Source of the DNA: Candidatus Praeruminimicrobium purgamenti
GTDB lineage: Bacteria; Elusimicrobiota; Endomicrobiia; Endomicrobiales; Endomicrobiaceae
Length of the DNA: 64,000 bases
Reading direction: 5' to 3'
Assembly: GCA_018433585.1 (NCBI GenBank)
Contig: JAHDQW010000007.1
Coordinates: forward strand, 1 to 64,000
The translations under genes were made by a program, and so were the position numbers. Positions 9,582 to 18,093 of the stretch are shown here, in pieces; the stretch's first letter is position 1; each line of letters opens with the position of its first letter. The notes under the pieces are model-generated. The model worked only from the letters and a program-made list of their open reading frames with translations, was not told the origin of the DNA and ran no database searches.

Positions 9582-10597
9582 GAAATAAAATAATAGCGGC
9601 TGCGGTAATAATCATAATATGTATTGTCGGATATAAGCTTTTTGTCAAAAAAGAAAAAACGGTGCAGAGCTCATATATTCCTGTGGTTGCCTCAGTATCA
9701 AACGTTCAGGAAATAATCGATACTACAGGAGAAGTTTCGGCATTGAACAGAGTTGAAATTAAACCGAGCGTAGCCGGAAGAGTGGACAAACTGCTTGTTA
9801 ACGAAGGGGATAAAGTTTCAAAAGGACAGATACTTGCTTATTTAAGTTCTTCCGACAGAGTAGCTATTTTAGATGCGGTAAGAGCAAATGAAAGAAACAA
9901 TATTGCCGAATGGGAAGATACTTACAAACCTACGCCGGTAATATCTCCTATGAACGGAAAAATCATTTTAAGAAATGTCGTTGAAGGACAGACAATATCC
10001 ACAAGCGACGTATTATTTGCTTTGGCTGACGAACTGATAGTAAAGGCAAGCGTTGACGAAGCCGATATAGGCAAAGCAAAAATCGGGCAGAAAGCGGTAA
10101 TAACGCTTGATGCGTATAAAGATATTTCAGTTACAGGAAAAGTTTTTCAGATTTTGGAAGAAGGGCAGAATGTCAGCAATGTTATAACTTATTATGTGAA
10201 AATAAGACCGGATACAACTCCGTCTTTTTTTAAATCGCTCATGACAGCAAATATTTCTATAACCGTAAAAGAAAAAAAGAATGTTGTCGTAATACCGTGG
10301 AACAGCGTTAATGAAACGCAAACAGGAAAATCTTTTGTTCTCACCGGAGATAATGCGGCGCAACATAAAAAAGAAATAGTCACGGGAATAGTTGACGGAG
10401 ATAATGTGGAAGTCGTTTCCGGTTTAAAAGCGGGCGATACGGTATTGGTTAAAGCGGAAAAATATAAACCGGGAAACAGCGGCGACAGCGATACAAAAGG
10501 TTTTTTACAAATGACTCCGCAGAAGAGAAAAAGCAACAGTGAAATTCTTGCTGATTCCGAAACTGCAAAAAATAAAACAAAGAATATCGGTAAATAA
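9578..10597 (+). CDS. MacA/HlyD-like periplasmic adaptor
   Basis: A membrane-anchored adaptor that should link the ABC transporter downstream to the TolC protein upstream. It has an N-terminal anchor (residues 4-21) and a lipoyl-like half motif VDKLLVNEGDKVSKGQILAYL. A second lipoyl half (VISPMNGKIILRNVVEGQ), a beta-barrel and a membrane-proximal domain follow. The helical hairpin between the lipoyl halves is very short, about 25 residues from LDAVRANERNN to the next strand. Usual MacA hairpins are several times longer. It starts inside the tolC stop and ends directly against the macB-like ATG. Confidence 0.92.
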   Translation: MRNKIIAAAVIIIICIVGYKLFVKKEKTVQSSYIPVVASVSNVQEIIDTTGEVSALNRVEIKPSVAGRVDKLLVNEGDKVSKGQILAYLSSSDRVAILDAVRANERNNIAEWEDTYKPTPVISPMNGKIILRNVVEGQTISTSDVLFALADELIVKASVDEADIGKAKIGQKAVITLDAYKDISVTGKVFQILEEGQNVSNVITYYVKIRPDTTPSFFKSLMTANISITVKEKKNVVVIPWNSVNETQTGKSFVLTGDNAAQHKKEIVTGIVDGDNVEVVSGLKAGDTVLVKAEKYKPGNSGDSDTKGFLQMTPQKRKSNSEILADSETAKNKTKNIGK

Positions 10598-12556
10598 ATG
10601 TCAAAAGAACACAAACCGTTAATATCAATTAAGAATATAACAAAAGTTTATGAAGTCAGCGATAATAAGCTGGAAATTTTAAAAGGAATAAATCTTACGA
10701 TAGAAGAAGGCGAGTTTGTCGCAATCATGGGGCCTTCAGGTTCCGGCAAAAGTACTCTGATGCACATACTCGGACTTTTGGATAAACCTACCGACGGCAT
10801 ATATGAAATATACGGGCAGAACGTTTTAAAATTTGACGACAGCCAGACGGCTTTTTTAAGGTCAAAAATAATAGGGTTTGTTTTTCAACAGTATAATCTG
10901 CTTAATAAAATGACGGCCTGCGACAACGTAGCGCTGCCTATGATTTATTCCGGCGGAACAAACCGCGCGGAAAAAGCGAAAAAGCTTTTATCCGATGTAG
11001 GTCTTGAAAACAGAACCGACCACAAACCTAACCAGCTTTCAGGCGGACAGCAGCAGAGAGTGGCTATCGCAAGATCTCTTATAAACGATCCTAAAATTAT
11101 TTTTGCCGATGAGCCTACAGGCAATCTTGCTTCGGCGCAGTCAAATGAAATAATGCAGATACTGACCGATTTAAACAATAAGGGTATCAGCGTTATTTTA
11201 GTAACGCATGAACCCGATATAGCCCAGTGGGCTAAAAGAGTAATAACCATAAAAGACGGACAGATTATATCCGATACAAAAAAAGAAGAACCACAAAAAA
11301 TTTCAACGCAGCCTTTAAAAATAAAAAAAGATTCTTCGCGTTTAAGCATGGCTGAATTTGCCGAAAACTTTTTTTCGGCGGTCAGGGCGATTCTTGCAAA
11401 CAAAACGCGTTCGATTTTGACGATGCTCGGAATTATAATAGGAGTAGCTTCGATTATATCAATGCTTGCTTTGGGCAACGGCGCTCAAAAATCGCTTGAA
11501 AAACAGATTACTTCGATGGGGACAAATCTTCTTTATCTTATGCCAGGCAGAATTTCTTTGGGCGGCGTTGCCGGTAATTCTGTAAGAAGGATAACTTTAG
11601 ACGACGTCAAAGCTCTTGCGTCAAATAAAGAACTTATAAAAAATATAGATCCGAACGTAAGCGGTTCATCCCAGGTTGTTTACGGCAATAAAAACACAAA
11701 TACTACCGTTATGGGAGTTACCCCTGTATATCAATATATGCAAACTTCGGTTCCTGAGTACGGGAGATTTTTTACAAAAAGCGAAAATGATTCTGCGGCA
11801 AAAGTCTGCGTAATAGGCGCAACCGTAATAAAAAATCTTTTCGGTAACGAAGACCCCGTAGGCAAATATATAAAAATCGACAGAAAGCAGTTCAGAGTTG
11901 TCGGAATTCTTCCGGTAAAAGGTGCGCAGGGCCCGAGAGACGGAGACGATAAAATAGTTGTTCCTTTAAATACAGCTATGAAAAGGCTTTTAGGCACCCA
12001 GTATGTTTCGTCCGTATCCGTTGAAGTTTATGACGGGAAAATAGACGAAACCGAAGCGTATTTACTGTCTACGATGCTTGCAAGAAACAGGCTCGGTCCG
12101 GATCAGGCGGATTCTTTCAGAATAAGAAATATGTCAGATATGATACAAATGCTTTCTTCAACCACAAAAACAATGACGATGCTTCTGGGCGCGGTTGCCG
12201 GGATTTCACTTATTGTAGGCGGAATCGGCATTATGAATATAATGCTTGTAAGCGTTACTGAAAGAACGAGGGAAATAGGGCTGAGAAAAGCCATAGGAGC
12301 TACAAAAACAGCTGTTCTGCTGCAGTTTTTAATAGAGTCTTCGGTATTATCTTTGGCAGGAGGAATACTAGGCGTAAGTCTCGGTGTTCTTATTTCTCTG
12401 GCTGTTTCAAAATTTGCCGGCTGGGCTGCTTATGTATCAAGTTTTTCCATAATCTTATCGGTTACGTTTTCTGCCGGCGTCGGAATATTATTCGGGTTGT
12501 GGCCTGCAAAAAAAGCTTCCGAACTTTCGCCTATAGAAGCTCTGCGTTCGGAATAA
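10598..12556 (+). CDS. MacB-like ABC transporter, fused ATPase and permease
   Basis: A type VII ABC transporter that powers tripartite export with the two preceding genes. The N-terminal ATPase shows Walker [10 protein letters not shown], signature LSGGQQQR and Walker [10 protein letters not shown]. Next comes a membrane helix near residue 275 ([19 protein letters not shown]), a large periplasmic domain, and three C-terminal helices with the FtsX-type motif [16 protein letters not shown]. Length 652 residues is normal for MacB. The cargo could be a macrolide, lipoprotein or peptide and cannot be told from sequence. It ends 12 bases from a convergent gene. Confidence 0.95.
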   Translation: MSKEHKPLISIKNITKVYEVSDNKLEILKGINLTIEEGEFVAIMGPSGSGKSTLMHILGLLDKPTDGIYEIYGQNVLKFDDSQTAFLRSKIIGFVFQQYNLLNKMTACDNVALPMIYSGGTNRAEKAKKLLSDVGLENRTDHKPNQLSGGQQQRVAIARSLINDPKIIFADEPTGNLASAQSNEIMQILTDLNNKGISVILVTHEPDIAQWAKRVITIKDGQIISDTKKEEPQKISTQPLKIKKDSSRLSMAEFAENFFSAVRAILANKTRSILTMLGIIIGVASIISMLALGNGAQKSLEKQITSMGTNLLYLMPGRISLGGVAGNSVRRITLDDVKALASNKELIKNIDPNVSGSSQVVYGNKNTNTTVMGVTPVYQYMQTSVPEYGRFFTKSENDSAAKVCVIGATVIKNLFGNEDPVGKYIKIDRKQFRVVGILPVKGAQGPRDGDDKIVVPLNTAMKRLLGTQYVSSVSVEVYDGKIDETEAYLLSTMLARNRLGPDQADSFRIRNMSDMIQMLSSTTKTMTMLLGAVAGISLIVGGIGIMNIMLVSVTERTREIGLRKAIGATKTAVLLQFLIESSVLSLAGGILGVSLGVLISLAVSKFAGWAAYVSSFSIILSVTFSAGVGILFGLWPAKKASELSPIEALRSE

Positions 12557-12568
12557 ACATAATAACCT

Positions 12569-14110
12569 TTATTGTACGTATTTGAACATTTGAAGCTGCA
12601 TCGGTATAGTGTTGAGAATTTTTATTTTATTTCTTTCAATTTCAAGAAAATCAGTAATTTCCCCGTTTTTTGCGGTTACTACCTGGTAGGACCAGTTATA
12701 AGCGTTTCCTTTTAAGATGTTTGACGGTATTACGATATTTGTCGAACGGTTATTCCCTATAGTTTTAATAAGAGTGACTGTGTCGGCGGCAAACCTGTAA
12801 ATTTTTATTTCCGAAGGCGAAATTCTTACGGCGTATTCCCAGCAGTTTTCAGGCACGAAAAAGCCTTCAATTCCCTTCAGCATATTTTGGCTGCCGGTAT
12901 AAGCGATTCCGTTCATGTCTATATAAATATCAATAAAATCGGACAATGAAAAATCTGTATCTACCGAAAAGAAAATATTATTTTCATCTTTATTTATAGT
13001 GAAAGCTTTTATAATCCCTTCATTGTGTATCGTATATTTATCGCCGTCTCTTATGAAAGAACATATTTCAAATCCGCCGGGCTGTTGGTCCGCCGGTTCA
13101 AGCTTCATTAATTCTTCTGCGGACGGGACTTCTTTGCCTGAAAGTTTAAAAATATTTGAAAAAGAAATATCGAATATTTTCCCCGCATACGGGTCATTGT
13201 TTAAAAGTTTTGTTATAATGTCAAAACTGTACATTGTAGTCAATTCGTCGTGCAGAGTTGAATATAAATCCTGCCTTGCGCGATTGGCGTTAACTTCGTT
13301 TGAAGCGCTTACAAGTTTTAAAAAAGCAATTTGCGGCAACTCTCCGAAACTTTTAAATTTAATGTTGTCGCCGTTATTATATCTTGTGTAATCCTTTTCA
13401 ATTGTACGAGAAACTTCTTCAGGCAGTTCCGAACCGAAAGTTTTGTTTTTGTTTAAAAAATTTATTGTATAGAGCATAAGGTCGCTGTTTTTCAGATGTT
13501 CTTTTGTCAGAATTACCGGAATAATTTTTTCTTTTTTATCTGAAAACCATTTTTGTATTTCGCCGGCGTTTTTAGGAAAATCGGTATAAGGCATAAAAAC
13601 AGTCACTTTGTTTTTTGTAAAAACTCCTTTATGTTCCGCATCTCCGGATTCCGCCGTGGTCCATAAAATATCGTTTTTATGAAAAACATTTAAAGTGTTT
13701 TCGTTTATAACGGCATTTTTTAAGAATAGCCCTCTTGCCGGTTTTTCAAATAAAAAAGAAAACTTCTTTTTATATGTTTTTAAAATATTTTCCAAATCTT
13801 CGGTTCTGTTAAAGGAAACGGAAGACACGGTTATTTCGGATGAAATAAGAGGAATGTAAGGGTCCTGATTTATTTTAAGAACGGGTTCCATTTTGTTTGC
13901 GGCGATTAAATCGCGTAAATTGTTTGAAACGGCGTCTCCTGTTATTAATGCGCAGAAACGAAAGTTATCGGATGAATGTATTTTCTGCATTACTTTCGGA
14001 GAAACGCTTTCTATTGATTCACAGAAAAACACGACGGCTTTTTCTTTTGCAAAAACGTTTGAAGACAATAAAAACAGGGTTGACAAAACAAAGCAAGTTT
14101 TAAAATTCAT
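12569..14110 (-). CDS. Secreted protein resembling the C-terminal half of GH57 enzymes
   Basis: It has a signal peptide (residues 1-21, ending VFAKE). Residues about 60-180 contain DPYIPLI, then KPARGLFLKNAVINENTL followed by DILWTTAE. These parallel GH57 sequences where a proline-rich step is followed by a Gly-Leu-Trp-Pro-type stretch and a Trp-Ala-Thr element. The HDELTTMYSFDII region resembles the later part of such proteins. The last 170 residues look like a DOMON/glucodextranase-C-like beta-sandwich. The N-terminal catalytic His motif is absent and key tryptophans are replaced, so an active glycosidase is unlikely. The family call is by eye. A ligand- or sugar-binding role is inference. 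Confidence 0.5.
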   Translation of the reverse strand: MNFKTCFVLSTLFLLSSNVFAKEKAVVFFCESIESVSPKVMQKIHSSDNFRFCALITGDAVSNNLRDLIAANKMEPVLKINQDPYIPLISSEITVSSVSFNRTEDLENILKTYKKKFSFLFEKPARGLFLKNAVINENTLNVFHKNDILWTTAESGDAEHKGVFTKNKVTVFMPYTDFPKNAGEIQKWFSDKKEKIIPVILTKEHLKNSDLMLYTINFLNKNKTFGSELPEEVSRTIEKDYTRYNNGDNIKFKSFGELPQIAFLKLVSASNEVNANRARQDLYSTLHDELTTMYSFDIITKLLNNDPYAGKIFDISFSNIFKLSGKEVPSAEELMKLEPADQQPGGFEICSFIRDGDKYTIHNEGIIKAFTINKDENNIFFSVDTDFSLSDFIDIYIDMNGIAYTGSQNMLKGIEGFFVPENCWEYAVRISPSEIKIYRFAADTVTLIKTIGNNRSTNIVIPSNILKGNAYNWSYQVVTAKNGEITDFLEIERNKIKILNTIPMQLQMFKYVQ

Positions 14111-14129
14111 TTTATTTCTCTAAAAACTT

Positions 14130-14894
14130 TTACCAGTCAAAAACATAACCCACGGAAAAAGTGTATTTTAAATATTCTATCTCTATATCTGCGTTTGTTG
14201 ACTGTATTCTGGCTTTGCCGTTGTTTGTAGAGGACAATAATTCAAAAACGACATTGTTGTATACTACGCCTACTCCCAGCGCGTAATAAACTCCTCCGCA
14301 GACGTTGTCTGTATATTTATCGTACTGCGAATCAGGCATGAAAAAATTGTATCCAACCTGACCTGTCATATATCCGTATTTGTAAGGATCTGTAGGATTA
14401 GATCTTATCTTAATCCCTAAATATACGGGAAGAAAATAAAAGCTTCCCGGAGTATTGCCTATATCTCTTGAATTCTGGACGGTTGTTCCTGCGCCTATGC
14501 CGAATATGTTTTGGATATAACGGTAATATTCCGCGCTGAAGTTTATACCTTTAGGGGAATCTTCCGAACTTGTACTTCCTTTATGTCTGTATTGTCCGTA
14601 GAAATCAAAACCGGCTTTTAAAATGAATTCCCTTTTGTTTTTTATGACAGGCCCGCCGGTATCAATATCTAATAAGTTTGAATTGCTCCGGAGGTCTTCG
14701 TCTTTTTTTATTTCCTGTATATCGGAAACCGGTACTTTAATAAGATTTTCATTTTGGATTACGTAAACAACCTGTTCGTCCTGATGAGGGATATTGCCTT
14801 TATAAACGGTTCCGTCTTTTAAAATAACTGTTTCCGCAAAAGCGGCAAGCGAACATGACCATAACGCGATAAAACAAAATAAAAGTTTTTTCAT
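14130..14894 (-). CDS. Predicted outer-membrane beta-barrel protein
   Basis: It has a signal peptide ending near AAFAE (about residue 20). A short all-beta module follows (VILKDGTVYKGNI to KVPVSDIQEI), of the kind found at the start of many small envelope proteins. From about residue 80 the sequence alternates aromatic and polar residues and ends on an aromatic (FSVGYVFDW), as transmembrane beta-barrels do. I chose the ATG at 14894 because CGGAG sits just before it. A GTG at 14900 would bury that site. Only 11 bases separate it from the gdt1-like gene. Function unknown. Confidence 0.7.
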   Translation of the reverse strand: MKKLLFCFIALWSCSLAAFAETVILKDGTVYKGNIPHQDEQVVYVIQNENLIKVPVSDIQEIKKDEDLRSNSNLLDIDTGGPVIKNKREFILKAGFDFYGQYRHKGSTSSEDSPKGINFSAEYYRYIQNIFGIGAGTTVQNSRDIGNTPGSFYFLPVYLGIKIRSNPTDPYKYGYMTGQVGYNFFMPDSQYDKYTDNVCGGVYYALGVGVVYNNVVFELLSSTNNGKARIQSTNADIEIEYLKYTFSVGYVFDW

Positions 14895-14905
14895 AAACAC
14901 TCCGG

Positions 14906-15181
14906 TTATTTATAATAACTGTAAATTGTCCATGCGCCTATCAAAACAAAAACAAAACCGCTTATAAGTTTCAGCGGAATCTGGCTTAAGTAAGTTTTTG
15001 CAAAAGTGCCTGCCAAAACGGCTATGGCTGAAGAGAGCAGCAAAGCTCCTCCGGCAGCAAGAAAAACCATAAAAGGCGATAACTTTGAATCTGTGGCGAA
15101 CATCAGTGTGGCTATCTGTGTTTTGTCCCCGAGTTCCGCCAAGAAAACTGATAAAAATATGGCAAAAAATGCTCCGATCAT
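14906..15181 (-). CDS. Gdt1/TMEM165 (UPF0016) family membrane protein, single domain
   Basis: A small inner-membrane protein with three helices and one copy of the family motif ELGDKTQIA (residues 17-25). Members export Mn2+ or exchange Ca2+/H+; two-domain forms carry the motif twice. At 91 residues this is a one-motif form and should work as a homo- or hetero-dimer. I saw no second copy nearby. Start ATG at 15181, with GGAG six bases upstream. The substrate is assigned by family only. Confidence 0.85.
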   Translation of the reverse strand: MIGAFFAIFLSVFLAELGDKTQIATLMFATDSKLSPFMVFLAAGGALLLSSAIAVLAGTFAKTYLSQIPLKLISGFVFVLIGAWTIYSYYK

Positions 15182-15236
15182 AAACAACTCCGAAATGTAA
15201 TAAAATATTTTTTAAGAAAAAATCAGAAGACGTTAA

Positions 15237-16517
15237 TTAATCTTCAATTCTGATTTTAACCGTTTTTGCTTTTGTTATGGAAAGCTTGTCAATTTCTTTT
15301 AAAGCGGTTTCAATATGTTCGCTGAGCGCTCTGTGAGTGGTTATTATTATAGAAACTTTTTTATCCTGGTTTCTGTCATTCTGGTATAAGCTTGCGATTG
15401 ATACGCCGTAGCTTCCCAAAATGCCTGATATTTTTGAAAGCACGCCCGGTTTGTCGACAACCGTAAATCTTAAATAATAATCGCTCTTGCTTTCGCCGTG
15501 CGATAAAAATTTAATGTTTTTATTTTTTGAATATATAACGTTCTGCACAAGCCCGGCCGTTCCGTTAGAAACATATTTCGATAAATCTATAATATCTGAA
15601 ACTACCGCGGCCGCGGCAGGAAGCTGTCCGGCTCCTTTTCCGTAGAAAACTACGTCGTCGCATGCATCTCCGGTAATCATAATCGCATTATACTCATTGT
15701 GTACGTTTGCAAAAAAATGATGATGGTCTACCAGACAAGGCTCAACCCACAGATCAAGACCTTTATCCGTTTTAATTGCCGATCCTATAAGTTTAAATAC
15801 GTATCCGAAATCGCTTGTTATTTTAACGTCTTCAACGTCAAGCTGGTCGATGCCTTTTACTCTTATATCGTTTACTTTTATCCAGCTTCCCCATGCGATG
15901 GAAGACAGGATTGCAAGTTTGTTTGCGGTGTCAAAACCTTTAACGTCTGACGTCGGGTTTGCTTCTGCAAATCCCGCTTTTTGGGCGTTTGCCAGCGCAT
16001 CGGCATACGACATGCTTTCATTTGTCATTTTACTCAAAATAAAATTTGTCGTACCGTTAAGAATTCCTTTAATTTTTTTTATTTCATTGCCGGCAAGACC
16101 TTCGTTTAATCCCTGTATTACAGGAATTACGCCGCCTACTGAAGCTTCAAAATAAACCATTCTTTTTTTTGCCTGGGCAAGCGAAAAAATTTCGTCCCAG
16201 TATTTTGCAAGAACCGCTTTATTTGCCGTAACGACGTTTTTGCCGTTTTTTAAAGCTTCGGTTATAACAGTTCTGGCAGGTTCGTATCCGCCTATTAATT
16301 CGACAATAATGTCAATCGACGGGTCTTTTATTACATCCATGTAATTTTTTACGTATAATTCGGCTCTGTCTATAGGGTTTAAATCGCATATGGATTTGAC
16401 TTTAATTGATACGCCTGATTTTCTAAATGCTATTGATTTGTTTTTTTCAAGAATTTTTACTACGCCTTTTCCGACAGTCCCGTAACCTATTAGTCCGACA
16501 TTTAAATCACTATTCAT
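15237..16517 (-). CDS. hom: Homoserine dehydrogenase
   Basis: Reduces aspartate semialdehyde to homoserine for threonine and methionine synthesis. The NAD(P)-binding GYGTVGKG motif is at residues 11-18. The catalytic-domain phrases ILNGTTNFILSKM and GFAEANPTSDVKGFD (Asp/Lys catalytic region) follow. An ACT domain fills the last 80 residues (VVDKPGVLSKISGILGSYGVSIASL), so threonine feedback is likely. Length 426 is normal for the single-function enzyme. It lies 7 bases after an aminotransferase gene on the same strand. Confidence 0.96.
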   Translation of the reverse strand: MNSDLNVGLIGYGTVGKGVVKILEKNKSIAFRKSGVSIKVKSICDLNPIDRAELYVKNYMDVIKDPSIDIIVELIGGYEPARTVITEALKNGKNVVTANKAVLAKYWDEIFSLAQAKKRMVYFEASVGGVIPVIQGLNEGLAGNEIKKIKGILNGTTNFILSKMTNESMSYADALANAQKAGFAEANPTSDVKGFDTANKLAILSSIAWGSWIKVNDIRVKGIDQLDVEDVKITSDFGYVFKLIGSAIKTDKGLDLWVEPCLVDHHHFFANVHNEYNAIMITGDACDDVVFYGKGAGQLPAAAAVVSDIIDLSKYVSNGTAGLVQNVIYSKNKNIKFLSHGESKSDYYLRFTVVDKPGVLSKISGILGSYGVSIASLYQNDRNQDKKVSIIITTHRALSEHIETALKEIDKLSITKAKTVKIRIED

Positions 16518-16524
16518 AAAAAGT

Positions 16525-17715
16525 TTATCCGTTTTTTGTAAAATTTTTTAATCTCAGCAGCGCGTCATGAAATCTTTTATCATGAGTTACAAGAGATATT
16601 CTTACATATCCTTCTCCGTTTTGTCCGAATCCGACGCCCGGAGAAACAACAACCCCCGTTTCTTTAAGCAGTCTTTCGGCAACCGATAAAGATCCTTCTT
16701 TTTTTAATTTTTCCGGAAGACTCGCCCAAACATACATTGTGCCTAAAGTATAATTTGTTTTCCAGCCGATTTTGTTTAATCCGTCTACCATTTTTCTCAT
16801 TCTCTTTTCATAAACGGCGGCCTGTTCTTTTACGCACTGCTGCGAACCGTTTAAAGCGGCGACCGCGGCAAGTTGTATAAAAGTAGGAACTCCGTAATCG
16901 AGAAACGATTTAAATTTTTCCAATGGATAGAGAAGCTGTTTTGCTCCGCAGACCCATCCGACTCTCCAGCCGGCCATATTAAATGTTTTTGAGAAAGAAT
17001 GAAATTCCAAAGCAACGTCTTTTGCTCCGGGGAATTCAAAAATGGAATGACATACCGTATCCCCGAAAGTTATTTCCGAATAGGCATTGTCTGAAATCAG
17101 CAGAATATTATATTTTTTGCAGAATCTGATGGCTTCTTTCCAAAAATTCGGGTCTAAAGCGAAAGCTGCCGTAGGATTATTAGGATAATTCAACAGCATT
17201 ATTTTTGCTTTTTTTGCCGTCTTTTCCGGTATCTTTGTAAAATCAGGTAAAAAATTATTTTCTTCAAGCAGCGGCATAGAATGAACTTTCCCGCCTGCAA
17301 GAATAACTCCGTTGAAATGTACAGGATATGCAGGATCGCATACCAAAACATAATCTCCGGGGTTAAGATATGACATGCACAAATGTGCAATGCCTTCTTT
17401 TGAGCCTATAAGAGTGAGAATTTCTGAATTGTAGTCAAGATCAACTCCGAATCTTCTTCCCATCCATTCGGCTACGGCTTTTCTGAATTTCGGCATGCCT
17501 TTTGCCTGAGGATATCTGTGCGTTTTTGTATGGTGTTTCACGGTTTCGCACAAACAGTCTACTATATGGGAAGGCGTAGGGAGATCAGGATTCCCCATGC
17601 TTAAATCAATAACGTCGAGTTTTTTTGCGTAAGCTTCAAGTTTTAACTGATTGATCCTTGTAAATAAATACGGCGGTAAAGAATCCAACTTGACTGACGG
17701 TTTTAATTTTATCAT
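16525..17715 (-). CDS. Class I/II aminotransferase, AlaC/DapL-like
   Basis: A PLP-dependent fold-type I aminotransferase of 396 residues. The PLP lysine lies in SFSKTFNMAGWRVG (near residue 240). Other family marks are GNPDLPTP near the N terminus, NYPNNPTA, and an Arg near the C terminus (EGYVRISLV) for the substrate carboxylate. The subgroup contains alanine-forming AlaC and LL-diaminopimelate aminotransferases. Co-transcription with homoserine dehydrogenase suggests aspartate-family metabolism, but sequence alone does not separate the two activities. It lies only two bases after the HU gene on the same strand, so HU, aminotransferase and hom probably form one unit. Confidence 0.9.
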   Translation of the reverse strand: MIKLKPSVKLDSLPPYLFTRINQLKLEAYAKKLDVIDLSMGNPDLPTPSHIVDCLCETVKHHTKTHRYPQAKGMPKFRKAVAEWMGRRFGVDLDYNSEILTLIGSKEGIAHLCMSYLNPGDYVLVCDPAYPVHFNGVILAGGKVHSMPLLEENNFLPDFTKIPEKTAKKAKIMLLNYPNNPTAAFALDPNFWKEAIRFCKKYNILLISDNAYSEITFGDTVCHSIFEFPGAKDVALEFHSFSKTFNMAGWRVGWVCGAKQLLYPLEKFKSFLDYGVPTFIQLAAVAALNGSQQCVKEQAAVYEKRMRKMVDGLNKIGWKTNYTLGTMYVWASLPEKLKKEGSLSVAERLLKETGVVVSPGVGFGQNGEGYVRISLVTHDKRFHDALLRLKNFTKNG

Positions 17716-17717
17716 TT

Positions 17718-17990
17718 TTATTGTATCAGCTTTCTTAAGGTAGTCGTTGGCTTAAAAGAAACTTTTTTGCCTGCAGGAACAGGAACAATCGTCCCTGTCT
17801 TGGGATTTCTTCCTTGTCTTGCTTTTCTGTTTTTCGTTCTAAAAGAACCAAGCCCCGAAAGAGAAACTATTTCACCCTTTTTAAGATTATCTTGTATAAC
17901 TTTTACAAGAGCTTTTATCGCTACATTTGCATTTGTCTGTGTAAGTCCCGAACAATCGGCAACCTGTTTAACTACATCAGGTTTTTTCAT
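17718..17990 (-). CDS. HU/IHF-family DNA-binding protein
   Basis: A small dimeric DNA-bending protein of the nucleoid. It has the usual 90-residue length, with LSGLGSF, the DNA-arm sequence KARQGRNPKTG and the conserved VPAGKKVSFKP end. I chose the ATG at 17990, as GGGGG lies six bases before it; an upstream start would add six residues that overlap the ribosome site. A TTGACT-N17-TATATT promoter precedes it. It opens the minus-strand run HU-aminotransferase-hom. Confidence 0.95.
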   Translation of the reverse strand: MKKPDVVKQVADCSGLTQTNANVAIKALVKVIQDNLKKGEIVSLSGLGSFRTKNRKARQGRNPKTGTIVPVPAGKKVSFKPTTTLRKLIQ

Positions 17991-18037
17991 GCGATCCCCC
18001 AAAATCAAAACTGCTTATAGGACAATCAATTATCAAA

Positions 18038-18066
18038 AATATATTAAAAATCAATAAAAAAGTCAA
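18038..18066 (-). promoter_or_regulatory. Sigma-70-type promoter for the HU gene
   Basis: Read on the minus strand: TTGACT (18061-18066), 17-base spacer, TATATT (18038-18043). It lies about 45 bases before the HU start codon, in the short gap after typA. Confidence 0.7.
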
Positions 18067-18093
18067 TCAAAACAACCCCGTTGAAATACGGCG

